Below are positions 26,431 through 35,577 of a stretch of 64,000 nucleotides of DNA, one piece after another. The position numbers and the translations under genes were made by a program. This DNA is from Herbaspirillum huttiense (GTDB lineage: Bacteria > Pseudomonadota > Gammaproteobacteria > Burkholderiales > Burkholderiaceae_D), in the NCBI RefSeq assembly GCF_004367745.1, contig NZ_CP037993.1, positions 5,627,776-5,691,775 on the forward strand, in the 5' to 3' direction. The notes beneath the pieces are model-generated. The model was not told where the DNA came from and searched no databases. It saw only the letters and a list, made by a program, of their open reading frames with translations. Every line of letters begins with the position of its first letter. Positions within the stretch are counted from its first letter, which is position 1.

Positions 26431-26712
26431 TCAGAGCACGAACTTGACCATCTCGTGCGTGGAGAGCGCGCGGTAGATGTTGTCGAGCTGGGTGCGGCTG
26501 GTGGCGCGCACGGTCAGGGTCAGCGACAGGTACTTGCCCTGGGTGGAGGGACGCATCTCGACCTTGCCCGCGTGAAACTCGGGGTCGTGCTCGATGACCA
26601 TGGCGACGATGGTCTCGGCGAAGGCATCATGGGTGATCCCGACCACCTTGATGGGGAAGTCGCTGGGATACTCGATCAGGGATTCTTCAGGGGAAATAGT
26701 GGGCATAGTCAT
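26431..26712 (-). CDS. ybeD: YbeD/DUF493 family protein
   Basis: A 93-aa ACT-like alpha/beta protein: IEYPSDFPIKVVGITHDAFAETIVAMVIEHDPEF, then LSLTLTVRATSRTQLDNIYRALSTHEMVKFVL. The family is small and its function unknown; it commonly sits beside lipB, possibly with a regulatory link. In this window it is separated from lipB by a DUF2917/LysR pair. An AGGCGG ribosome-binding site is 6 nt before the first ATG. Confidence 0.9.
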   Translation of the reverse strand: MTMPTISPEESLIEYPSDFPIKVVGITHDAFAETIVAMVIEHDPEFHAGKVEMRPSTQGKYLSLTLTVRATSRTQLDNIYRALSTHEMVKFVL

Positions 26713-27061
26713 GGCAAACCGCCTTGGCGTTGTCCGCCTGGCGCTCCGGTTTCAATGCTCCCAGATGGGGATGAACCTGCGGGCTTCAAGCGGGGGGACT
26801 CGGGTGGGGAATGCCTGCATTCTACGCCATGCGGGCGGGGCAGCGTGCAGAAAGCGTCATCCGGCCCGGACGTCCGCGCAAGCAAACTGTTCCAAAATCT
26901 CCAACTATCGCGATTGATGAGCATGCGCTGCCGCACAAGACTCTGTGTCTTCCCGACAAGATGCGGTGTCCCATGCAAGTCAACCTCAACATGCTCCAAG
27001 TCCACATCGCTCGAAGCCCCTCTACATCAAATCGCCGCAACGCTGACGTGGAGGTAAGCCC

Positions 27062-27658
27062 ATGACTACCGTTTTCATTGCTGGCTCCATCAGCATCCGG
27101 CACCTGCATCCCAAGGTCCGGGAAAGGATCCTGAACATCGTGCGCCAGGAGTTCGAGGTGGTAGTCGGCGATGCCGACGGCGCGGATACGGCAATCCAGC
27201 AGTTCCTGCACGCGATGGCTTACCGGCGCGTGACGGTCTTCTGCAGCGGGCAGGTGCCGCGCAACAATATCGGTCAGTGGCCCGTGCGACGCATCCCTGC
27301 CACGCAGCGCCCGGGCACGCGTGCATTCTTCACGGCCAAGGATATCGCCATGGCCGACGTCGCCGATTCCGGGCTGATGATCTGGGACGCCAAAAGTACC
27401 GGCACGCTCGGCAACGTGATCGAACTGCTGAATCGCCAGAAATATTCCTGGGTCTTCATCGACCCGCCTACCCAATTCCTGGCGGTGAAGTGCGCAGAGA
27501 GGATCGAAGCCTTGCTCTCATGCATGAGCGCCTCCGCGCGTCTGCAAGCGCAGCGCAAGCTCGGGCTGGAACACAGGCTCCCTGCCCTGCATGTCAATGC
27601 AAAGCAATCCAACCTGTTCACGCAGGACGTGAGCGGCGTATTGCACGCCGCCCACTAG
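27062..27658 (+). CDS. SLOG-superfamily-like nucleotide-binding protein
   Basis: A 198-aa protein. The N-terminus is a Rossmann-like strand with VFIAGSISIRHLHPKV, and then VVVGDADGADTAIQQFL (36-49). This resembles the G-S-x-S / GG-x-x-G-A-D pattern of the YspA/DUF2493-type SLOG proteins, which bind nucleotides or ADP-ribose derivatives. A later MADVADSGLMIWDAKSTGTLGNVIELL fits the second half of that fold. The rest has no match I know. GGAGGT is 6 nt before the ATG. It is alone on plus between ybeD and dat, which are usually neighbours, so it looks inserted. Function open; sensing of a nucleotide signal is plausible. Confidence 0.65.
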   Translation: MTTVFIAGSISIRHLHPKVRERILNIVRQEFEVVVGDADGADTAIQQFLHAMAYRRVTVFCSGQVPRNNIGQWPVRRIPATQRPGTRAFFTAKDIAMADVADSGLMIWDAKSTGTLGNVIELLNRQKYSWVFIDPPTQFLAVKCAERIEALLSCMSASARLQAQRKLGLEHRLPALHVNAKQSNLFTQDVSGVLHAAH

Positions 27659-27661
27659 CTC

Positions 27662-28510
27662 TTACAACCGCGCCTTGGCCGCCTGATACGCCGCATACAC
27701 CTTGGCAAACACCGGCCCCGGCTGGCCGCTGCCGACCGGCTGGCCATCGAGCGTGACCACCGGCAGCACTTCCTTGCTGGCCGAGGAAATCATGAGTTCA
27801 TCAGCCGCCAGCACTTCCTCACGCGTGATGCGACGCGACTCCAGCACGATGCCCTGCTCTGCGCACAGCTCTTCCATCAGGCCATAGCGGATGCCTTCCA
27901 GGATCAGGTTGTCCTTGGGCGGCGCGGAAATCTTGCCATCCTTGACCACCCACACGTTGGAGGACGACGCCTCCGACAGATAGCCATCACGGAACTGGAT
28001 CGCTTCGGTCACCTGATGCTCGGCCGCAAATTGCGCCGCCAGCACATTGCCCAGCAGCGACGTCGACTTGATCTGGCAGTTCAGCCAGCGGCGGTCTTCC
28101 ATGCTCACGCAGGCCACGCCCTTCTCAATGGATGCAGCCGGCGGCAGGGCCATCGGATTGGTCATGATCAGCACCGTCGGCACCACCTCCTTGGGGAAGG
28201 CATGCGCCCGCTTGGCCACGCCCCGGGTGACCTGCAGGTAGATCATCTGGTCGTCCAAACCGTTGGCCTCGACCACCTGGTCGATGAGGGCATTCCAGCC
28301 GGCTTCGTCATGCGGATTCGGAATACCGATGCTGTCGAGGCTGCGGAACAGGCGCGCCAGGTGTTGCTGGCCACGGAAGGCCTTGCGGCGATACATGGGG
28401 ATCACCTCATAGATGCCGTCGCCAAAGATGAAGCCGCGATCCAGCACCGGCACGCGGGCTTCCGAGAGGGGCGTGAGTTCGCCGTTGAGGTAGACGATGG
28501 GATCGTTCAT
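27662..28510 (-). CDS. dat: D-amino-acid aminotransferase (PLP fold type IV)
   Basis: A 282-aa class-IV aminotransferase. MNDPIVYLNGELTPLSEARV and DRGFIFGDGIYEVIPMY form the N-terminal part. The PLP Lys is in CQIKSTSLLGNVLAAQFA, and EASSSNVWVVKDGKISAPPKDNLILEGI is the conserved C-terminal segment. It interconverts D-alanine and D-glutamate, supplying peptidoglycan precursors. The start at 28510 gives the expected N-terminus; a longer frame to 28606 is unlikely. Its stop is 3 bp from the stop of the convergent SLOG gene. Confidence 0.88.
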   Translation of the reverse strand: MNDPIVYLNGELTPLSEARVPVLDRGFIFGDGIYEVIPMYRRKAFRGQQHLARLFRSLDSIGIPNPHDEAGWNALIDQVVEANGLDDQMIYLQVTRGVAKRAHAFPKEVVPTVLIMTNPMALPPAASIEKGVACVSMEDRRWLNCQIKSTSLLGNVLAAQFAAEHQVTEAIQFRDGYLSEASSSNVWVVKDGKISAPPKDNLILEGIRYGLMEELCAEQGIVLESRRITREEVLAADELMISSASKEVLPVVTLDGQPVGSGQPGPVFAKVYAAYQAAKARL

Positions 28511-28630
28511 GATGGGCTTTCCGGTAATCGAGAGTGTTCGGGTGAAGGCGGCAACCGTGCCGCGATGAATCCATTCTGTCACGCAGCTTCCGGCGTCCCC
28601 ATGCAAAAACGGTATAACGTCGCCATGCCC

Positions 28631-30406
28631 TCACGCCGCTATCGGCAGCGCCTCCACACGATGTCCGGCCCCCTCGCCGGCGGCGGGCGGCACGAATTTC
28701 CAGCGCACGTCATGGAAGCGCGCCAGCGTCTCGCGGTGGGCGATGCTGATCACGGTCACGCCCGGCAACTCGCGCGGCAAGGCGGCATAGAGCGCTTCCT
28801 CGGTCTCGCCATCCATGGCGCTGCTGGCCTCGTCCAGGAACACCAGGCGCGGACGGTTCAGGAACACCCGCACGAATGCCAGGCGCTGCTGCTCGCCCGG
28901 TGACAGCGCCTGGCTCCAGTTGGCCGCCACGTCCAGCCGCGATGCAAGATGCGCAAGACGGCACAAACCCAGGTAACGCGTAATGAGTGCATCCTCGAAA
29001 CTGCCCTCGGCGGCGGGATACGAGAGCGCTGCACGCAGCGTGCCGATGGGCAGGTAGCTGCGCTGGGGCAGGAACATCGCGGGCGCATCCTGCGGCAGCG
29101 CGATGCGGCCCTCGCCGTAAGGCCAGATGTCGGCCATGGCGCGGATCAGGGTCGACTTGCCGCAACCGGAAGGACCGCTGATGAGCACGTGTTCGCCCGA
29201 CTCCACCCGCGCATCCAGGCGGCGCAGCATGAGGCTGCCATCGGGGAAGGACAGCTGCACGCCCTCCAGCGTCACCGCACTGCCGCCATGCTGCGTGACG
29301 GCCAGCGTGCGCGGCATGCCGGCCGCGCGTTCGACATCCGCATGGAAGCCCGCCAGCCGGTTGATGGAAGCCTTCCAGCTGGCCAGCGTGGTGAAGGCAT
29401 TGATGAACCACGACAGCGCATCCTGCACCTGCCCGAAGGCATCGCTGATCTGCATCAGCACCCCCAGCGAAATGGCCCCGGAAAAATAGCGCGGTGCCGA
29501 CACCAGCATGGGGAAGATCACCGCGAACTGCCCGTAGAAATTCACGGCCACGTTGAGCTTCTTGGTCAGCCGCATGATGTTCCACCAATTCTCGCGGATG
29601 TCATCCAACCGTGCGGTCAGCTGTGCGCGCTCCTGCGGCTCGCCGCGATACAGGGCCACGGCCTCGGCATGCTCGCGCACGCGGATCAGTCCGAAACGGA
29701 AATTGGCCTCGAAGCGTTCCTGGTTGAAGCTCAACCCCACCAGCGGACGGCCGATCCACCACACCACACCGGAGCCGATGGCGGCATAGGCAATCACGAA
29801 CCAGACCATGTAGCCGGGAATGACCCACGATTGCCCCAGCGCCGTAAAGGACAGCGGCCCGCTCACCGACCACAGGATGTGGATGAAGGAGAACAGCGTC
29901 ACGCTGCTGGAAATGAAACCCAGCACCAGCGACAGCGTATCGCTGGTGAGCGCATGCAGGTCCTCGGCAATGCGCTGGTCGGGGTTGTCGGAGAGGCGGC
30001 CCTCCTGTCCCTGCTCGATGCGGTAGTAGGCGCGATGCGCCAGCCAGCGGTCAAGGTAGCGCGTGCTCATCCAGTAGCGCCAGCGGATCTGCAGCGCCTG
30101 CTTCAGGTAGACGCTGTAGATGGCGATGGCCACGAAGACGAAGGCCAGCCCCGAGAACTGCCACAGCAGCGATTTGAACTGCGGATAGTCGCGCGACTGC
30201 AGCACGTTGTACATGTCGCGGTTCCAGGAATTGAGCCGCACGTTGATGTAGACCATGCCCAGGTTCAAGGCCAGGATGGCCAGCAGCAAGGCCCAGGCCT
30301 TCCACTTTTCTTCGGAAACCCAGAAGGGCTTGATGAGGCGCCATATCTCCGCGCGGGTCGCGCGATTGGCGTGGCTGGCCTGGCGGGCAGGTGTTTGTTC
30401 GGTCAT
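28631..30406 (-). CDS. ABC exporter of the SbmA/YddA type, fused permease-ATPase
   Basis: A 591-aa half-transporter. The N-terminal membrane domain (about 1-340, SbmA/BacA-like) starts with AEIWRLIKPFWVSEEKWKAW and contains MYNVLQSRDYPQFKSLLWQF and YLDRWLAHRAYYRI. The ATPase domain has Walker A SGPSGCGKST near residue 405, signature LSPGEQQRLAFVRVFL and Walker B LVFLDEASSAMD near 523. Relatives move vitamin B12, bleomycin-like antibiotics or antimicrobial peptides. It is a single gene, divergent from the MCP gene. Confidence 0.9.
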   Translation of the reverse strand: MTEQTPARQASHANRATRAEIWRLIKPFWVSEEKWKAWALLLAILALNLGMVYINVRLNSWNRDMYNVLQSRDYPQFKSLLWQFSGLAFVFVAIAIYSVYLKQALQIRWRYWMSTRYLDRWLAHRAYYRIEQGQEGRLSDNPDQRIAEDLHALTSDTLSLVLGFISSSVTLFSFIHILWSVSGPLSFTALGQSWVIPGYMVWFVIAYAAIGSGVVWWIGRPLVGLSFNQERFEANFRFGLIRVREHAEAVALYRGEPQERAQLTARLDDIRENWWNIMRLTKKLNVAVNFYGQFAVIFPMLVSAPRYFSGAISLGVLMQISDAFGQVQDALSWFINAFTTLASWKASINRLAGFHADVERAAGMPRTLAVTQHGGSAVTLEGVQLSFPDGSLMLRRLDARVESGEHVLISGPSGCGKSTLIRAMADIWPYGEGRIALPQDAPAMFLPQRSYLPIGTLRAALSYPAAEGSFEDALITRYLGLCRLAHLASRLDVAANWSQALSPGEQQRLAFVRVFLNRPRLVFLDEASSAMDGETEEALYAALPRELPGVTVISIAHRETLARFHDVRWKFVPPAAGEGAGHRVEALPIAA

Positions 30407-30604
30407 GGCGAATCCTGTGGATGTTGTCCTCTTTGCTGCCCAGCTTGCCGCAAAAGACTTAACTCAGGCTTAAAGCTGCATCAGGAAGGCCCTGGAAAGC
30501 ATTAAGGAACGCTTAATGCTTTTGCAATTGAGCATTAAGGGCTATGGAATGCATCGAAACAATCAATCCCGCACGCCCGTGAACAAGGCTAGACTGCGGT
30601 CTTC

Positions 30605-30612
30605 GCCGATAT
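30605..30612 (+). promoter_or_regulatory. Possible FliA (sigma-28) -10 element before the MCP gene
   Basis: GCCGATAT matches the sigma-28 -10 consensus GCCGATAA at seven of eight bases, 68 bp before the MCP start. No convincing TAAA-type -35 lies at the right distance, so this is tentative. Confidence 0.25.
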
Positions 30613-30679
30613 TGCCTTGCGTCAATGCTGCTCATGGCAGCAGCGTGCATGGCCAGCGGCCCCTCTTTCGGAGAATTCC

Positions 30680-32380
30680 ATGCAGACCCTTCCCCCCAAG
30701 CGCCGCTCGCTCAGCGTGGCGGCCCAACTGGCACTGAGCTTTGCGCTGGTGCTGGCGATGATGCTGGTGCTGACGGTGGCCAGCATTTCCAAGGTCAATG
30801 CCATCGAAGGCAGCCTGGCCACGGTGAGCGAGGACAACAGCGTCAAGCAGCGCTATGCCATCAATTTCCGTGGCAGCGTGCATGACCGCGCCATTGCCCT
30901 GCGCGACCTGACGCTGGTGGGCGACGCCGAGGTCAAGGACGTGATTGCCCTGATCAACAAGCTCGATGCCGACTACCAGCAATCGGCCCGGCCGCTCGAT
31001 ACGGTCTTCTCCACCATGAAGGTCAATGCCGATGAACGTGCCAGCCTCGAACGCATCAAGGCGGTCGAAGCCCGCACCATGCCGCTGGCCGCCAAGGCCA
31101 TCGCCCTGCGCACTGCCGGCGATGTCGACGGCGCACGCCAGCTGCTGCTGACCCAGGTAAAACCGGCCTTCGTCGAATGGCTGGCCACCATCAATCACTT
31201 CATCGACCTGGAAGAACGCATGAGCCAGATCGAATCCGCCAAGGCCCGCAGCACCGCCCACGGCTTCCAGGCCTTCATCCTGGTGCTGCTGGGTGCCGCG
31301 CTGGTGGCCGGTGCCGTGCTGGCCACGCTGATCACCCGCAGCATCCGGGGTGCGCTGGGTGCGGAACCGGATGAGGTCAAGCAGCTGGCACTGGCGGTGG
31401 ATCGCGGCGAGCTGTATCACGCCGCTGCCGCAAGCCGCGCCGGCGACGGCGGCAAGCGCCAGAGCATCATGGCGGCGCTCTCCGAGATGAGCGGCAACCT
31501 GCGCACTACCGTGACCCATGTGCGCGATGCCGCCACCGGCGTGGCCACCATCAGCGCCCAGATCGCCGCCGGCAACAGCGACCTCTCGGCGCGCACCGAA
31601 GACCAGGCCGCCTCGCTGGAAGAAACCGCCTCGGCCATGGAGCAGCTCACCGCCACCGTGAAGCAGAACGACGGCCACGCCCGCGAAGCCAATCAACTGG
31701 CACGCAACGCCTCCGATATCGCCAAACAGGGCGGTGCCATCGTGGAAGAAGTGGTCGATACCATGGCGGCCATCAACAGCTCCTCGCGCAAGATCGTCGA
31801 CATCATCGGCGTGATCGACAGCATCGCTTTCCAGACCAACATCCTGGCCTTGAATGCCGCCGTGGAAGCGGCCCGGGCCGGCGAACAGGGACGCGGTTTT
31901 GCGGTGGTGGCCACGGAAGTACGCAACCTGGCCCAGCGCAGTGCCGCCGCCGCCAAGGAGATCAAGCAGTTGATCGATACCTCGGTCGGCAATGTGGACA
32001 CCGGTACCCGCCTGGTGGAACGCGCCGGCGAGACCATGGAGCAGATCGTGGCCAGCGTGCAGCAGGTCACCGATGTGATGGGTGAAATCTCGGCCGCCAG
32101 CCACGAGCAGAGCCTGGGCATCGAGGAAGTCAACAAGGCCATCGCGCTGATGGATCAGGTGACCCAGCACAATGCAGCCCTGGTGGAAGAAGCCACTGCC
32201 GCCGTGGCCACACTGCAGGAGCAGGCCGTGAACCTGACGCGGGCAGTCGGTGTGTTCCAGCTGGACGCGCCCGATGCAGCCGGCCTGGTGGCAGCCCCGG
32301 CACCCGCGCCCGTGCTCAACACCGTGCAGGTCCCGCTGCGCGTGGTGCCCAAGCTGGAAGTGGTGCGCAAGGCTGCGTGA
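30680..32380 (+). CDS. Methyl-accepting chemotaxis protein
   Basis: A 567-aa chemoreceptor. TM1 is at about 12-32, a short four-helix-bundle sensor domain at about 35-190, and TM2 at about 193-215. A compact HAMP-like linker ([23 protein letters not shown]) follows. The signalling hairpin tip is intact ([40 protein letters not shown], about 380-420). There is no NWETF-type C-terminal pentapeptide; it ends [12 protein letters not shown], so methylation depends on untethered CheR. The ATG at 30680 has CGGAGAA upstream. Ligand unknown; no che genes nearby. Confidence 0.93.
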   Translation: MQTLPPKRRSLSVAAQLALSFALVLAMMLVLTVASISKVNAIEGSLATVSEDNSVKQRYAINFRGSVHDRAIALRDLTLVGDAEVKDVIALINKLDADYQQSARPLDTVFSTMKVNADERASLERIKAVEARTMPLAAKAIALRTAGDVDGARQLLLTQVKPAFVEWLATINHFIDLEERMSQIESAKARSTAHGFQAFILVLLGAALVAGAVLATLITRSIRGALGAEPDEVKQLALAVDRGELYHAAAASRAGDGGKRQSIMAALSEMSGNLRTTVTHVRDAATGVATISAQIAAGNSDLSARTEDQAASLEETASAMEQLTATVKQNDGHAREANQLARNASDIAKQGGAIVEEVVDTMAAINSSSRKIVDIIGVIDSIAFQTNILALNAAVEAARAGEQGRGFAVVATEVRNLAQRSAAAAKEIKQLIDTSVGNVDTGTRLVERAGETMEQIVASVQQVTDVMGEISAASHEQSLGIEEVNKAIALMDQVTQHNAALVEEATAAVATLQEQAVNLTRAVGVFQLDAPDAAGLVAAPAPAPVLNTVQVPLRVVPKLEVVRKAA

Positions 32381-32451
32381 TCCAAAGCAGCAGTCAGCGT
32401 GATTCGTCTCACGGCGCAAGCAGGCTGACTGCACGAGGGCGAGGCCTTACA

Positions 32452-33108
32452 TTACAGCTCGCCCAGGAATTGCTCCACAAACCCGCGCATCCGCTCCTGG
32501 CGCGCCTGCGCCATGGCTGCCCCGGCAGCCGTCTGGAATCCTTCCTGCAAACGGAACAGTTTGGCCGGGAAATGATCCAGCGCATAGCGCGTATCCTGCA
32601 GCGGCCGTTGCCGCGCCTGCGGATCGAGCGCTTCATAGAGGCTAGATCCCATCCTCCCCGCCACATAGAAACAGCGCGCCACGCCGATGGCCCCGATGGC
32701 GTCCAGCCGGTCGGCATCCTGCACGATCTTCGCCTCCAGCGTCAGCGGCGTGATCTGCGCCGAATAGCTGTGGGCCTGCACGGCATGGGCCACGCGCTGT
32801 GCCTCCTCCCGCGTCCATCCCAGTGACAGCAAAATCTCCTGTGCGCGTTGGGCAGAGAGCGTGGACGCCTGGCTGCGCAGCGGCGAATTCTTTTCCACCC
32901 GCACGCAGTCGTGCAGGATGACGGCCGCCAGCAGAATGCGCAGGTCGCCGCCCTCCTCGGCCTGCAGGCGGCGGGCGTTGTTCCATACGCGCAAGAGATG
33001 CGAGAGGTCATGCGAGCCATCGCCGGCGTCATCCTCGACCTGCGGCAACAATTGCGCGGCCAGCGTGTCGAAGGGGCGGAAGGCGGCGGCAACCTGGGAA
33101 AGATTCAT
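32452..33108 (-). CDS. HD-domain phosphohydrolase (YedJ type)
   Basis: A 218-aa metal-dependent hydrolase. The HD pattern is visible as SHDLSHLLRVWNNARRL (first His pair), AAVILHDCV (HD dyad) and KIVQDADRLDAIGAIGVARCFYVAG (final Asp). It resembles YedJ-type proteins, thought to act on nucleotides or phosphorylated metabolites; the substrate is undefined. It is convergent with the MCP gene and divergent from the MsbA-like gene. Confidence 0.85.
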   Translation of the reverse strand: MNLSQVAAAFRPFDTLAAQLLPQVEDDAGDGSHDLSHLLRVWNNARRLQAEEGGDLRILLAAVILHDCVRVEKNSPLRSQASTLSAQRAQEILLSLGWTREEAQRVAHAVQAHSYSAQITPLTLEAKIVQDADRLDAIGAIGVARCFYVAGRMGSSLYEALDPQARQRPLQDTRYALDHFPAKLFRLQEGFQTAAGAAMAQARQERMRGFVEQFLGEL

Positions 33109-33478
33109 GATTCAAACAGATACAAGGGTGACAATTCATCAGTATCGCAGATCAATCGCAAGGGCCGGAAAACGAGGGCGGATTCACCATTCCGATTTTC
33201 CGACAAGTGTTTTCCCAAGGCTCTGCTACACGCAAGCGTGGCGCATGTGAGATGATGCGGCTTCCATCAATTTCGCGGCCTGCCCCGGGATCACGATAGC
33301 GGCCCTGCTGCCGCAGCGATCTGCCCGCCGCGCATGAACGGCGTACCGCACGCGCAACATTCCCTTCCGGTACGCCACAGTAACAACGCCCGACCGCGCC
33401 GCTACGCTGGTGGCTGCCTCGCTGGCAGTCTGCCTGTCGCACCGCCGTCGGCCCTGATCCGATTTTTGGAGTTCCCTG
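33109..33478. other. Non-coding stretch of 370 bp, nothing recognised
   Basis: It separates the HD hydrolase from the divergent MsbA-like transporter and must hold both promoters. I see no credible ORF, terminator, operator or repeat. A GGAG ribosome-binding site for the right-hand gene lies at its end. Confidence 0.6.
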
Positions 33479-35335
33479 ATGTTCAGCTGGTTTGAAAAAC
33501 TGGTCCACCCCTACCCCGAGTCGCAGCCGCTGCCGCCGCCGCGCGGCTTCATGCGCTTCATCTGGTTCTGTACCAAGGGCGTGCGCCCCTACATTGCCGC
33601 CATGACCCTGATGACGGCCATCATCGGTGTCTTCGAGGCACTGCTCTTTGCTGCGCTCGGCCGCATCGTCGACTGGCTGTCCAAGATCGAGCCGGCGCAG
33701 TTGTGGGCGCAGGAAGGCCATACCTTGGTGTGGCTGGTGGTGATCCTGGCGGCCAGTCCGCTGCTGATCGCGCTGCAGACCATGTACAAGCATCAGACCC
33801 TGGCGGGCAATTTCCCCATGCTGCTGCGCTGGAATTTCCATCGCCTCATGTTGAGCCAGAGCATGAGCTTCTACCAGAACGAGTTCGCCGGACGCGTGGC
33901 CACCAAGGTCATGCAAAGCGCGCTGGCGGTGCGTGACTTCTGCATGATTGTGGGCGACATCCTGGTCTTCATCGCCATCTACTTCGCGACCCTGATCGGT
34001 GTGGTCGGCAGCTTCGACATGTGGATGCTGGCTCCCTTCTTCATCTGGCTGGCAGCCTTCGCGGTGGCCTTGCGCTACTTCGTGCCGCGCCTGTCGGCGG
34101 TGGCCCGCAACCAGGCCGATGCGCGCTCGCTGATGACCGGGCGCATCACCGATGCCTATACCAACATCGCCACCGTGAAGCTGTTCTCGCATGCCGGGCG
34201 CGAGGCCGATTACGCCCGCGGCGCCATGCGCGAATTCCTCACCACGGTCAATCGCCAGATGCGTCTGGTGTCGGGCTTCGAGGTGGTCAATCACATCCTG
34301 AACATGGTGCTCATCATCGGAGCCACCGGGGTCTCGCTGTATCTCTGGACCCAAGGCAAGGTCGGTGTCGGTGCGGTGGCAGCCAGCACGGCAATGGCGC
34401 TGCGCCTGAACGGCATCGCGCACTGGGTGATGTGGGAAATGTCCTCACTGTTCGAACACGTGGGTACCGTGCAGGATGGCATCAATACCTTGGCGCGTGC
34501 GCACGAGGTCAAGGATGCGGCCGATGCCAAACCGATCAAGGTCAGCCAGGGCGAACTGCGCTTTGAGGGCGTCAGCTTCAGCTATGGCGGCTCGGCCCCG
34601 CGCCCGGTGGTGGACAAGCTGGACCTGGTGATTCGCCCCGGCGAAAAGATCGGCCTGGTGGGCCGCTCCGGTGCCGGCAAATCGACCATCGTCAACCTGC
34701 TGCTGCGCTTCTACGATATCGAGGGCGGCCGCATCACCATCGATGGCCAGGACATCGCCCACGTCACGCAGGACAGCCTGCGCGCGCAGATCGGCATGGT
34801 CACGCAGGATACTTCCCTGCTGCATCGCTCGGTGCGGGAGAACATCACCTATGGCCGTCCCGATGCCAGCGATGCCGAGATGATCCACGCCGCTGAACGG
34901 GCCGAGGCGCATGACTTCATCGGCACCCTGGCCGATGCCAAGGGCCGCACCGGTTACGACGCCCACGTGGGCGAGCGCGGCGTGAAGCTTTCCGGTGGCC
35001 AGCGCCAGCGTATCGCCATTGCCCGCGTAATGTTGAAGGATGCGCCGATCCTGCTGCTGGACGAAGCCACCAGTGCACTCGATTCGGAAGTGGAAGCAGC
35101 CATCCAGACCTCGCTCTACAAGCTCATGGAAGGCAAGACCGTGGTGGCCATTGCACACCGCCTCTCGACCATTGCGGCGATGGACAGGCTCATCGTGCTG
35201 GACCAGGGCCGTATCGTGGAGCAAGGCACGCACGCTGAATTGCTGGCCGCCGGTGGTTTGTATGCGCGCTTGTGGTCGCATCAGAGTGGCGGCTTCCTCG
35301 GTGAAGAGGAAGAGGATACGGTGATGACGGCGTAA
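33479..35335 (+). CDS. MsbA-like ABC exporter, fused permease-ATPase
   Basis: A 618-aa type-IV ABC half-exporter. Six helices lie within about residues 35-330 (VRPYIAAMTLMTAIIGVFEALLFAALGRIVDWL..). The ATPase follows, with Walker A GLVGRSGAGKSTIV near 392, Q-loop MVTQDTSLLHRSVRENI, signature KLSGGQRQRIAIARVML near 503, Walker B ILLLDEATSALD near 522 and H-loop AIAHRLSTIAAMDR. Relatives export lipids or drugs. It is a single gene with its own terminator and is not near lipid-A genes, so multidrug or lipid export cannot be distinguished. Confidence 0.92.
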   Translation: MFSWFEKLVHPYPESQPLPPPRGFMRFIWFCTKGVRPYIAAMTLMTAIIGVFEALLFAALGRIVDWLSKIEPAQLWAQEGHTLVWLVVILAASPLLIALQTMYKHQTLAGNFPMLLRWNFHRLMLSQSMSFYQNEFAGRVATKVMQSALAVRDFCMIVGDILVFIAIYFATLIGVVGSFDMWMLAPFFIWLAAFAVALRYFVPRLSAVARNQADARSLMTGRITDAYTNIATVKLFSHAGREADYARGAMREFLTTVNRQMRLVSGFEVVNHILNMVLIIGATGVSLYLWTQGKVGVGAVAASTAMALRLNGIAHWVMWEMSSLFEHVGTVQDGINTLARAHEVKDAADAKPIKVSQGELRFEGVSFSYGGSAPRPVVDKLDLVIRPGEKIGLVGRSGAGKSTIVNLLLRFYDIEGGRITIDGQDIAHVTQDSLRAQIGMVTQDTSLLHRSVRENITYGRPDASDAEMIHAAERAEAHDFIGTLADAKGRTGYDAHVGERGVKLSGGQRQRIAIARVMLKDAPILLLDEATSALDSEVEAAIQTSLYKLMEGKTVVAIAHRLSTIAAMDRLIVLDQGRIVEQGTHAELLAAGGLYARLWSHQSGGFLGEEEEDTVMTA

Positions 35336-35383
35336 CACCTCATCTTCGTAAATGATTTATATCATTGATGAATGACGTAAAAA

Positions 35384-35413
35384 AATGGGCGCACTCAACA
35401 GTGCGCCCATTTT
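35384..35413 (+). terminator. Terminator of the MsbA-like gene
   Basis: AAATGGGCGCAC pairs with GTGCGCCCATTT around a 6-nt loop, with A-run before and T-run after. It is likely bidirectional. Confidence 0.85.
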
Positions 35414-35446
35414 CATTGGTTCATGCAATGACGATTCCCATCTCTA

Positions 35447-35550
35447 CCGTTCGGACTGAGTAGGCCCCTTGGGGCCGTATCGAAGGCGCTCCTATGGTTC
35501 CGAACGGCGCGCCTTCGATACGCGGCTTCGCCGCTACTCAGTCCGAACGG
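35447..35550. repeat. Nested palindromic repeat, copy 1
   Basis: A 104-bp element with perfect outer arms CCGTTCGGACTGAGTAG (35447-35463) and CTACTCAGTCCGAACGG (35534-35550). Perfect inner arms are CGTATCGAAGGCGC (35476-35489) and GCGCCTTCGATACG (35509-35522). Small hairpins (GCCCCTTGGGGC, CGGCTTCGCCG) fill the gaps. It follows bglX on the minus strand. The same element, inverted, lies at 39771-39868. It looks like a BIME/REP-type dispersed repeat. Confidence 0.85.
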
Positions 35551-35577
35551 GAGTCATGTTGCCCTCTCCCGTAAAAC

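Noticed and set aside
26811..27065. An 84-codon frame ending in an ATGA overlap with the SLOG-like gene
   Set aside because: The overlap is suggestive, but composition is not coding-like, there is no ribosome-binding site, and the start lies inside the ybeD promoter.
32390..32432. Inverted repeat GCAGTCAGC / GCTGACTGC after the MCP gene
   Set aside because: The loop is long (25 nt) and no T-run follows, so it was not called a terminator.
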